This document shows, in pieces, positions 7,002-11,725 of a stretch of 11,725 nt of DNA (position 1 is the first letter of the stretch; each line of letters starts with the position of its first letter). The notes beneath the pieces are model-generated. The model made no database searches, had not been told where the DNA came from, and saw only the letters and a list, made by a program, of their open reading frames with translations. The stretch is taken from contig JAJQGQ010000100.1 in assembly GCA_021200395.1 (NCBI GenBank), positions 1-11,725 of the forward strand, written 5' to 3'. This DNA is from Erysipelotrichaceae bacterium. GTDB lineage: Bacteria > Bacillota_I > Bacilli_A > Erysipelotrichales > Coprobacillaceae. The translations under genes and the position numbers were made by a program.

Positions 7002-7596
7002 AGTCATTCCATCCTTCAAAGAAAGTATAAGCTTCGAAATGTGCTTGAGGATGATCACAAGCAGGACATCTTGTAGGAGCTGTTGTACTTTCAACAACAT
7101 AACCACAGTTATTACATTTCCAAAGAACTGGTTCATCTTTCTTGAATACTGTACCATTTTCAAGATTTTCTAATAATTTTGTATATCTGTCTTCATGCAT
7201 CTTTTCTGCTACAGCAATTGATTCAAGAATTTTAGCGATGTCATCAAAACCTTCTTCATTTGCTACTTTAGCAAATGTTGGATACATATCAGTCCATTCT
7301 TCATTTTCACCAGCAATAGCTTGTTTTAAGCATTCCATAGTATTTCCGTACATTACAGGGAAATTACCTTCAGTATAAACTGTTTCACCTTGTAAATCAG
7401 CATTCATCAATTTCATTAAACGTTTAGCATGTTCTTTTTCTTGATTAGCTGTTTCTTCAAAAATATTAGCGATTTGTACATATCCTTCTTTTTTAGCAAT
7501 TGAAGCATAATAAGTGTAACGATTTCTTGCTTGAGATTCACCTGCAAAAGCATGCATTAAGTTGTTAGCAGTTTTAGTTCCTTTTAATGTTGGCAT
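7000..7596 (-). CDS. rbr: Rubrerythrin
   Basis: A 198-aa cytoplasmic peroxide reductase that reduces H2O2 to water in anaerobes using electrons relayed through rubredoxin. The N-terminal four-helix diiron domain shows E20, E53-x2-H56, E97 and E131-x2-H134; the H56/E97 pair corresponds to the redox-toggling ligands of the classic Desulfovibrio enzyme. The C-terminal rubredoxin-like domain has C161/C164 and C177/C180 for an Fe(SCys)4 centre. Length is canonical. ATG 7596 follows AGGAGG with 7 bases spacing. It begins 11 bases after the perR stop on the same strand, so the two form an operon. PerR regulation of rubrerythrin is an established theme in Bacillota and clostridia. Confidence 0.97.
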   Translation of the reverse strand: MPTLKGTKTANNLMHAFAGESQARNRYTYYASIAKKEGYVQIANIFEETANQEKEHAKRLMKLMNADLQGETVYTEGNFPVMYGNTMECLKQAIAGENEEWTDMYPTFAKVANEEGFDDIAKILESIAVAEKMHEDRYTKLLENLENGTVFKKDEPVLWKCNNCGYVVESTTAPTRCPACDHPQAHFEAYTFFEGWND

Positions 7597-7607
7597 AATA
7601 TTTCCTC

Positions 7608-8006
7608 CTATTCATCTTTATAACAACATTCTTCACATTTCCCGTGAAATAGAATATCAACAGATGTGATCTTTTTATCACAACCTTGTTGAACATCACT
7701 AATAAGGTCCCTCATAATACTTTCATCAACAAACAAATCTTCAATAGCACCGCAATCTTCACATACAAAATGGAGATGTGGTTCCATTCTGGCATCGTAG
7801 TGAACAACACCATCACCTACATCAAGTCTTAAAATACGTTTTTGTTCAGCCAGAAAACTCAAATTACGATAGACAGTTCCTAAACTAATGTCAGGTATTT
7901 CTTTTTTGACATTCATGTAGATTGTATCAACATTAGGATGTGTACTATCATTTTTTAAAACTTGATAAATAGTTTCTCTTTGTTTGGAATAACGAGTAGT
8001 AGACAT
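7608..8006 (-). CDS. perR: Peroxide-sensing Fur-family repressor PerR
   Basis: A 132-aa winged-helix metalloregulator. The structural zinc site has C82/C85 and C124/C127. The regulatory metal site has H23, D71, H77, H79 and D90. Their spacing (48, 6, 2, 11) is identical to that of Bacillus subtilis PerR H37, D85, H91, H93, D104, and the final Asp (Glu in Fur) argues for PerR over Fur or Zur. The recognition helix is SLGTVYRNLSFL (41-52). It likely represses itself and rbr, being inactivated by H2O2 oxidation of the histidines. ATG 8006 has AAGGAG (minus 8020-8015) 8 bases upstream; an in-frame GTG at 8015 lies in that Shine-Dalgarno sequence. Oddity: a third Cys (C128) directly follows C127. 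Confidence 0.92.
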   Translation of the reverse strand: MSTTRYSKQRETIYQVLKNDSTHPNVDTIYMNVKKEIPDISLGTVYRNLSFLAEQKRILRLDVGDGVVHYDARMEPHLHFVCEDCGAIEDLFVDESIMRDLISDVQQGCDKKITSVDILFHGKCEECCYKDE

Positions 8007-8022
8007 ACGATTCACTCCTTAT

Positions 8023-8037
8023 TAGTAATGATTACTA
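8023..8037. promoter_or_regulatory. PerR/Fur-type operator (7-1-7 inverted repeat)
   Basis: TAGTAATGATTACTA is a perfect 7-1-7 dyad matching the Per-box architecture (TTATAAT-n-ATTATAA) at 5 of 7 positions in each half. It lies directly downstream of the perR -10 box and over the predicted transcription start. It is therefore placed for repression of perR-rbr. Confidence 0.75.
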
Positions 8038-8039
8038 TT

Positions 8040-8067
8040 ATTATATAATATTATACTATAAAGTCAA
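8040..8067 (-). promoter_or_regulatory. Promoter of the perR-rbr operon
   Basis: On the minus strand TTGACT (8067-8062), a 16-base spacer and a perfect TATAAT (8045-8040). Transcription should start near 8033, inside the 7-1-7 operator. A further AT palindrome TATAATATTATA (8044-8055) overlaps the -10 and spacer and could be an auxiliary site. Confidence 0.8.
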
Positions 8068-8084
8068 TAGGATTATGTGAAAAA

Positions 8085-8114
8085 TTACTACTACTACTAC
8101 TTTTATGTTAAAAT
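8085..8114 (+). promoter_or_regulatory. Probable promoter of the orphan 137-aa gene, containing a TAC microsatellite
   Basis: TGT-TAAAAT extended -10 (8109-8114) with a weak TTACTA -35 (8085-8090) at 18 bases. Five tandem TAC units (8086-8100) fill most of the -35 and the upstream part of the spacer. The Shine-Dalgarno sequence AAAGGAG lies at 8125-8131. Confidence 0.5.
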
Positions 8115-8137
8115 AATTACAAGGAAAGGAGATCATT

Positions 8138-8551
8138 ATGGAAGAATATATGATAAAGGATATCAGCAATACAAGAATTGAATTTAATACATTAAATAAA
8201 GATAAAGTTGTAGAAGTATTCAATTATCATTGTAAATCTTTGTATCAAATAAATATCAATGAATTAACAATCATTGATGATAAGTTGTGTTTACCTATTG
8301 ATTTATCAAAATGGTTTGATATTGATAATGAATTGGACTTTGATATTGTATTAGAAGCATTAAAGAGAATAACTGATCCAAAGATGGCAAATGCAGCCAT
8401 TACATTAAAAGCTAAACTGGTAGGTTATGATAATGACTTGAATCAAAACTTTGTGTTTGCGGATAATTATTATAAGGGAAAACATGTTGTTGTAGGTAAG
8501 TATGATGATGGAACAAAATTGATTTTTATTGATAAATTATATAAAAAATAA
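8138..8551 (+). CDS. Hypothetical protein, 137 aa, no recognised domain
   Basis: I do not recognise this protein. It is small, acidic to neutral and soluble, with no signal peptide, membrane span, cysteine cluster or nucleotide-binding motif. It has two parts: an N-terminal segment of alternating strands (residues about 1-60, containing NELTIIDDKLCLPIDLSKWFDID) and a C-terminal segment with a helix (DIVLEALKRITDPKMANAAITLKAKL, about 69-92) followed by NDLNQNFVFADNYYKGKHVVVGKYDDGTKLIFIDKLYKK. The Shine-Dalgarno sequence AGGAG 6 bases upstream of ATG 8138 and a dedicated strong terminator support a real gene. It is divergent from perR and convergent with the flavoenzyme. An alternative ATG at 8150 is less likely. 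Confidence 0.8.
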   Translation: MEEYMIKDISNTRIEFNTLNKDKVVEVFNYHCKSLYQININELTIIDDKLCLPIDLSKWFDIDNELDFDIVLEALKRITDPKMANAAITLKAKLVGYDNDLNQNFVFADNYYKGKHVVVGKYDDGTKLIFIDKLYKK

Positions 8552-8577
8552 TGAGTCACAATTGTGACTCATTTTTA
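8551..8577. terminator. Perfect 22-bp palindromic bidirectional terminator
   Basis: 8551-8572 is a perfect palindrome (ATGAGTCACAA and its complement), forming a 9-bp stem with an AATT loop. It is followed by five T on the plus strand and, on the minus strand, by a T-rich run. It starts on the last base of the orphan gene stop codon and also ends the convergent flavoenzyme gene (stop 8581-8583). Confidence 0.9.
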
Positions 8578-8580
8578 TCA

Positions 8581-10584
8581 TTATATCGCAAGTGCAATAT
8601 CATATGCTGCCCATACAGCATCCATCAAGTTACCTACTTTATTAGCATCACCAATAATGTGAACATTTTCCATGTTTTCAACTCCTGCTGGAATTGTTTG
8701 TTTTGGAATATATCCAGTTGCAGTAATGACACTGTCAGCTGTAATAACATATGTTTCATTACCTTGTACGAATTCTAATCCATCTTTATTGATTTCAGTA
8801 ATTGTAGCACTTGTATAAACAGGAATTTGATAATCTTTAATAATTTGTCTTAACATATTAGAGTTAGCTGCTGAAAGATATTTTCCTTCAAGAATCTCAT
8901 CTTTTGCTTCAACAACTGCAACCTTTTTACCATGCTTAACCAAATCATAAGCAATCTCAATACCAGTAAGACCACCACCAATAATGACATTGTTTTCTCC
9001 TGCTTCTTTTTCTTTCAAAAGATATTGACATGCTTCCATAACATTATCACCATCAATACCTTTAATAGGTACAACTCTAGGAATAGCACCAGTGGCAACA
9101 ATAATTTCATCAGGATTCATTTCTTCAATATATACTTTATCAACAGTTGTATTTAAAATAACATTGACATGTTCTTTATCCATTTGTCTAATATACCATT
9201 GAATAAGTTGTCTATCTGCTTCTTTAAAATCAAAGGCTGCAGCAGCGATAAAGATACCACCCAATTCATTTGTCTTTTCTACTAAAGTCACATCATGACC
9301 TCTCATAGAAGCTAATCTAGCGGCTTCCATACCACCAATACCACCACCTACAACAAGCACTTTCTTCTTTACTGTAGCAGGTTTAATTTCATATTTCTTC
9401 TCTTGCATAGCAGCAGGATTTAATGCACAAGATGTACCATCACCTGCAAACAAACGACCAAAACATCCATTATGACATGCAATACAAGGTTTAATATCTT
9501 CTACGTCACCTCTAGCCACTTTATTAGACCATTCTGGATCAGTTAACATTTGTCTAGCAATACCTACAAAATCAACTTTTCCACTTTCAATAGCATCTAA
9601 AGCTACATCAGGATCTTCCATACGACCAGCACAAACCACAGGAATGTTTACAAAGTTCTTAATATAAGAAACTTCAGGAAGGTTACATGCCTTAGGCATA
9701 TACATTGGTGGATGAGCCCACCACCATGAATCATAAGAACCATTATCAGCATTCAACATATCAGCACCAGCTTCTTCAAGAATCTTTGCAACAGCAGGAG
9801 CTTCTTCTAAAGAACGACCAAATTCTTTATAATTTTCAGCAGGTAATGCACCATCATTGAATCCTTTCATCTTACTTGTAACACTAAAACGTACAGATAC
9901 AGGGAAATCTTCTCCACAAGCATCTTTAATTGCATGAATGATTTCACATACAAATCTCATTCTGTTTTCTAAAGATCCACCATATTCATCTTTTCTCCAG
10001 TTAGTAGCTGAAATAGAGAATTGATCTAATAAATAACCTTCATGGATAGCATGAATTTCAACACCATCCATACCAGCATCTTTTAATCTCTTTGATAATT
10101 TAGCATAAGCATCAATAATTTCTTGAATTTCTTCTTTAGTCATCTCACGATGTTTCTTTTCAGGAACCCAAACATTAGGAAGATCTTCACTAGGTCCTCT
10201 CATAGCCTTAACAGGATTAAATCCTTCAGGGAACATACCAGAATTAATAGATAATACACGACCCATACCAGCACCAATCTGAGCAAACATCTTGCAATCA
10301 TATTTATGCAATTCCTTTAATGTTTTACTAATATTATCCATACATTCATCACTAACTTCAGAAGCCCAAAAACCACGACCCCACATATCAGTAATATGAA
10401 TAATACCAGGAACAATTAAACCAACGCCACCTTTGGCACGTTCAATGTACATATCTGCAGAAGCTTGATCAAATTCATTATTTTCAATGAGTGCAGTTCC
10501 ACCCATTGGGCACATAACGATACGATTCTTAATGGTAACAGAGCCAACTTTCATTGGCTGAAAAAGAGCATCATACTTACTCAT
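8581..10584 (-). CDS. NADH:flavin oxidoreductase/enoate-reductase-type Fe-S flavoenzyme (BaiCD/BaiH/FadH family)
   Basis: A 667-aa cytoplasmic multicofactor reductase. Residues 1-350 form an old-yellow-enzyme TIM barrel (FMN), with KNRIVMCPMGG near the start, the catalytic region H178-AI-H181-EGY184 and the phosphate-binding VGIARQMLTDP stretch (340-350). C367, C370, C374 and C386 (CX2CX3CX11C) match the [4Fe-4S] site of E. coli 2,4-dienoyl-CoA reductase. Residues 405-667 are the FAD/NAD(P)H half, with GGGIGG (413-418) and a second GGGLTG (536-541) dinucleotide fold. Family members reduce C=C bonds of enoates, enoyl-CoAs, bile-acid intermediates, steroids or cinnamates; the substrate here is unknown. 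ATG 10584 follows AAAGGAGG with a 7-base gap. It has a strong regulated promoter and is divergent from a TetR gene, its likely repressor. Confidence 0.93.
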   Translation of the reverse strand: MSKYDALFQPMKVGSVTIKNRIVMCPMGGTALIENNEFDQASADMYIERAKGGVGLIVPGIIHITDMWGRGFWASEVSDECMDNISKTLKELHKYDCKMFAQIGAGMGRVLSINSGMFPEGFNPVKAMRGPSEDLPNVWVPEKKHREMTKEEIQEIIDAYAKLSKRLKDAGMDGVEIHAIHEGYLLDQFSISATNWRKDEYGGSLENRMRFVCEIIHAIKDACGEDFPVSVRFSVTSKMKGFNDGALPAENYKEFGRSLEEAPAVAKILEEAGADMLNADNGSYDSWWWAHPPMYMPKACNLPEVSYIKNFVNIPVVCAGRMEDPDVALDAIESGKVDFVGIARQMLTDPEWSNKVARGDVEDIKPCIACHNGCFGRLFAGDGTSCALNPAAMQEKKYEIKPATVKKKVLVVGGGIGGMEAARLASMRGHDVTLVEKTNELGGIFIAAAAFDFKEADRQLIQWYIRQMDKEHVNVILNTTVDKVYIEEMNPDEIIVATGAIPRVVPIKGIDGDNVMEACQYLLKEKEAGENNVIIGGGLTGIEIAYDLVKHGKKVAVVEAKDEILEGKYLSAANSNMLRQIIKDYQIPVYTSATITEINKDGLEFVQGNETYVITADSVITATGYIPKQTIPAGVENMENVHIIGDANKVGNLMDAVWAAYDIALAI

Positions 10585-10600
10585 TCGAAATCCTCCTTTC

Positions 10601-10634
10601 ATCATCGAATGATATTCACCGAATTATATTCGGT
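10601..10634. promoter_or_regulatory. Tandem operator-like repeats in the flavoenzyme leader
   Basis: Two direct copies of CGAATnATATTCn, at 10606-10618 and 10620-10632, are spaced 14 bases apart. The second is the core of a perfect 7-3-7 dyad (ACCGAAT-TAT-ATTCGGT, 10618-10634). The first contains GAAT-GAT-ATTC. A further 5-3-5 dyad (10601-10613) overlaps. All lie between the flavoenzyme transcription start and its Shine-Dalgarno sequence, the likely TetR binding zone. Confidence 0.65.
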
Positions 10635-10638
10635 AACT

Positions 10639-10673
10639 GTGATAAATATATCACTATATCTACTATTTGTCAA
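10639..10673 (-). promoter_or_regulatory. Strong promoter of the flavoenzyme gene with overlapping inverted repeat
   Basis: On the minus strand a perfect TTGACA (10673-10668), a 17-base spacer ending in TGA (extended -10) and TATATT (10650-10645). A perfect 6-4-6 dyad GTGATA-AATA-TATCAC (10639-10654) covers the -10 box and is a candidate repressor site. The predicted 5' leader is about 50 bases, long for this window. Confidence 0.8.
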
Positions 10674-10704
10674 CAAATTCACAAAAATAGCTTAAAATAT
10701 TTTC

Positions 10705-10733
10705 TTGATTATAATATTCCATTTATGTATAAT
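10705..10733 (+). promoter_or_regulatory. Promoter of the tetR gene, placing the start at the initiation codon
   Basis: TTGATT (10705-10710), 17 bases, and a perfect TATAAT (10728-10733). The +7 position after the box is base 10740, the A of the tetR ATG. A second TATAAT at 10710-10715 has no matching -35 and would give an ~18-base leader, also without a Shine-Dalgarno sequence. Confidence 0.6.
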
Positions 10734-10739
10734 TTTGAC

Positions 10740-11321
10740 ATGGAAAAGATAACGAGAGCACAACAAGCTATTATGACAAAAAATCATATATATGAAGTAG
10801 CCTTAAAATTATTTAAACAAGATGGTTATGATAAAGTAACGATTAGTCGTATTTGTAAAGAAGCAGGCGTTTCTGTAGGAAATTTCTATCATTATTATTC
10901 ATCTAAAGAAGAAGTATTAATGGAAAAATATTTAGAATTTGATGGATGGTTAGATAATCTTGATTTATCTAAAGGTGTTATAGAAAGTATTTTAGCTATT
11001 ATTGATTTACAGACTTCTGGAGCTGTAGAAATTGGTAGTAAAGTATTTATGAAAATGATGGAAACACATTTAAGTACGAATGGCAAGTATATTTCTTCTG
11101 ACAGAAAATTTAATAAATATCTTTATGATTTAGCTCAAAGAGGTATTGATGAAGGTATATTTTGTAGTGACTATACTGCTGAAGAAATATCAGAAACATT
11201 ATTACGTACTTGTCGAGGAACTTTGTTTGATTGGTCTTTACGTGATGGCCCTTATGATATTAAAGAAAAAACAAAACATGATATAATGATTGTCATTAAT
11301 GGTTTTAAAAAATCAATATGA
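10740..11321 (+). CDS. TetR/AcrR family transcriptional regulator
   Basis: A 193-aa repressor-type protein. The N-terminal TetR helix-turn-helix spans about residues 13-60: IYEVALKLFKQDGYDKVTISRICKEAGVSVGNFYHYYSSKEEVL, including the family-typical VSVGNFYHYYSSKEEL-like recognition helix. The rest is the helical ligand-binding/dimer domain, which is too variable to name an effector. The open frame extends to 10554, overlapping the divergent gene, but the HTH spacing and the TRAQQAIMTK lead-in fit a start at ATG 10740. No Shine-Dalgarno sequence precedes this ATG, and the -10 box lies only 6 bases upstream. A second ATG at 10773 also lacks one. It likely represses the divergent flavoenzyme gene; its own promoter is free of the dyads. 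Confidence 0.9.
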   Translation: MEKITRAQQAIMTKNHIYEVALKLFKQDGYDKVTISRICKEAGVSVGNFYHYYSSKEEVLMEKYLEFDGWLDNLDLSKGVIESILAIIDLQTSGAVEIGSKVFMKMMETHLSTNGKYISSDRKFNKYLYDLAQRGIDEGIFCSDYTAEEISETLLRTCRGTLFDWSLRDGPYDIKEKTKHDIMIVINGFKKSI

Positions 11322-11326
11322 TGAAT

Positions 11327-11353
11327 AAAGCCCACAATTAAATTGTGGGTTTT
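11327..11353. terminator. Bidirectional intrinsic terminator after tetR
   Basis: CCCACAAT/ATTGTGGG (11331-11338 with 11342-11349) with a 3-base loop, preceded by an A run and followed by TTTT. It ends tetR, and on the minus strand it directly follows the stop codon (11357-11359) of the 31-aa ORF. Confidence 0.85.
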
Positions 11354-11356
11354 GCT

Positions 11357-11452
11357 TTAAAAGAATATGCCAATACCAGGTTGACTTAATATAAATATGA
11401 TAATTATTATGATGATAATGAAACCAATAAGCAATAATTTATACTTCTTCAT
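11357..11452 (-). CDS. Tiny 31-aa hydrophobic membrane peptide
   Basis: Reads MKKYKLLLIGF, then eight consecutive Ile, then FILSQPGIGIFF and a TAA stop. This is a lysine-rich head, one continuous membrane span and a short Pro/Gly tail, a classic small membrane peptide. Its ATG (11452) lies inside the end of the 46-aa ORF in another frame (14-base overlap), so translational coupling is likely; the upstream AAAGAAAAG is a poor Shine-Dalgarno sequence. Its stop abuts the convergent terminator, as do most genuine stops in this window. No function recognised. It could be a regulatory or toxin-like peptide, or chance coding in AT-rich DNA. Confidence 0.5.
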   Translation of the reverse strand: MKKYKLLLIGFIIIIIIIIFILSQPGIGIFF

Positions 11453-11579
11453 CTTTTCTTTCTTTTTGTGCTAATAATTGTGATAACTTTTCATTAATGA
11501 ATTTCAATTGACCATAAATTTCATAAATACCATAAAGTATTAATATCCAAAATATTATAACAATAATCAAATAAACCAT
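11439..11579 (-). CDS. Small single-span membrane protein, 46 aa
   Basis: Starts MVYLIIVIIFWILILYGIYEIYGQ and continues with a charged helix (LKFINEKLSQLLAQKERKDEEV). That is one N-terminal membrane span and a cytoplasmic amphipathic, possibly coiled-coil tail. GGGAGG (minus 11592-11587) lies 7 bases before ATG 11579 and 4 before ATG 11582, so either may be used. The frame is open to 11672, but that extension would precede the promoter region and the Shine-Dalgarno sequence. The family is unknown. Its end overlaps the start of the 31-aa ORF, suggesting a two-gene unit. Confidence 0.7.
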   Translation of the reverse strand: MVYLIIVIIFWILILYGIYEIYGQLKFINEKLSQLLAQKERKDEEV

Positions 11580-11601
11580 CATGTTTCCTCCCTTTTTCAT
11601 A

Positions 11602-11620
11602 ATCATATCACAAAGATATG
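11602..11620 (-). promoter_or_regulatory. Promoter/operator region of the small membrane protein genes
   Basis: On the minus strand an extended -10, TGA-TATGAT (11607-11602), sits about 9 bases before GGGAGG. A perfect 6-5-6 dyad, CATATC-ACAAA-GATATG (11604-11620), overlaps the -10 box and could be an operator. No good -35 is visible. Confidence 0.45.
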
Positions 11621-11690
11621 AAAATTTTATGGAAATCTTTTCTTTTTGACATGAATTTGATAATATAAACATATAAATGGGAGGCTATTA

Positions 11691-11723
11691 CTTTCTCTTA
11701 AACACATCTGACGATGCCGACGA
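11691..11723. other. Illumina Nextera adapter read-through (assembly artefact)
   Basis: The 33 bases match the Nextera transposase adapter (19-base mosaic end plus its 14-base read extension) at 30 positions. Mismatches are only at 11693, 11701 and 11714. The shift to a GC-rich GACGATGCCGACGA tail in an AT-rich contig supports this. The last two bases (11724-11725) are of uncertain origin. Nothing beyond 11690 should be treated as genomic. Confidence 0.9.
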
Positions 11724-11725
11724 AT

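Noticed and set aside
7142..7378. Plus-strand frame opposite rubrerythrin
   Set aside because: Shadow of a well-conserved gene, with no start signals.
8086..8100. TAC repeats as a CRISPR-like or coding repeat array
   Set aside because: Three-base units without spacers in an intergenic promoter; a simple microsatellite.
8551..8778. Cysteine-rich 75-aa plus-strand frame and other frames opposite the flavoenzyme
   Set aside because: Antisense shadow of a conserved gene, without RBS or promoter.
10554..10739. 62-residue upstream extension of tetR
   Set aside because: It crosses the flavoenzyme start and both promoters and has no TetR-family character.
10735..10740. TTGACA just before the tetR ATG as a -35 box
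   Set aside because: No -10 lies at 16-18 bases downstream, and it would start transcription inside the coding region.
11678..11725. ATG at 11678 opening a frame to the end of the window (M G G Y Y F L L N T S D D A D E)
   Set aside because: Most of it is translated adapter sequence, and its ATG overlaps the GGGAGG that would be the RBS of a truncated gene.

Overview
The window is an AT-rich stretch (low GC by eye, with AT-leaning codon use) from a Gram-positive, anaerobic or microaerophilic Bacillota. The gene set points to a gut-type fermenter: a rubrerythrin, a ferredoxin-tailed aldo/keto reductase, an Fe-S/FMN/FAD 'enoate reductase-like' flavoenzyme and a GH36 alpha-galactosidase. Erysipelotrichia/Coprobacillaceae-like bacteria are a reasonable guess from style and content, but nothing here proves it. 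I found no rRNA, tRNA, CRISPR array or insertion sequence. No gene-free gap exceeds about 160 bases.

Layout. (1) 48-1163 (+): aldo/keto reductase with a C-terminal [4Fe-4S] tail, convergent with (2) a DUF554 membrane protein (1186-1887, -). (3) 1994-2887 (+): a DUF7916-type TIM-barrel-like protein, convergent with (4) a cytoplasmic GH36 alpha-galactosidase (2913-5123, -). Further minus-strand units follow: (5) a TauE/SafE permease (5210-5935), (6) an RpiR/MurR-type SIS-domain regulator (6056-6937), and (7) a perR-rubrerythrin operon (8006 down to 7000) with a perfect 7-1-7 Fur/Per-type box beside its promoter. (8) 8138-8551 (+): an orphan 137-aa protein. (9) 8581-10584 (-): a 667-aa old-yellow-enzyme/BaiH-FadH-type flavoenzyme, divergent from (10) a TetR regulator (10740-11321, +), with clustered inverted repeats at the flavoenzyme promoter and leader. 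(11) Two very small single-membrane-span ORFs (46 and 31 aa, -) overlap each other at 11357-11579; the 31-aa one is a new call.

How the genes work together. perR and rbr form a peroxide-defence unit that is probably self-regulated. The TetR/flavoenzyme pair looks like a substrate-inducible reductase module for an alpha,beta-unsaturated compound. The RpiR regulator sits just upstream, in the direction of transcription, of the permease and alpha-galactosidase, but its ligand is not evident.

Organisation. The window is extremely compact. Many stop codons fall inside or against intrinsic terminator stems. In at least four genes the -10 box ends exactly 6 bases before the Shine-Dalgarno sequence, so transcripts should begin at the ribosome-binding site. 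The tetR gene appears to be leaderless or at least to lack a Shine-Dalgarno sequence.

Caveat: the last 33-35 bases (11691-11725) match Illumina Nextera transposase adapter read-through with three mismatches. They are almost certainly an assembly artefact at a contig end, not genomic DNA.
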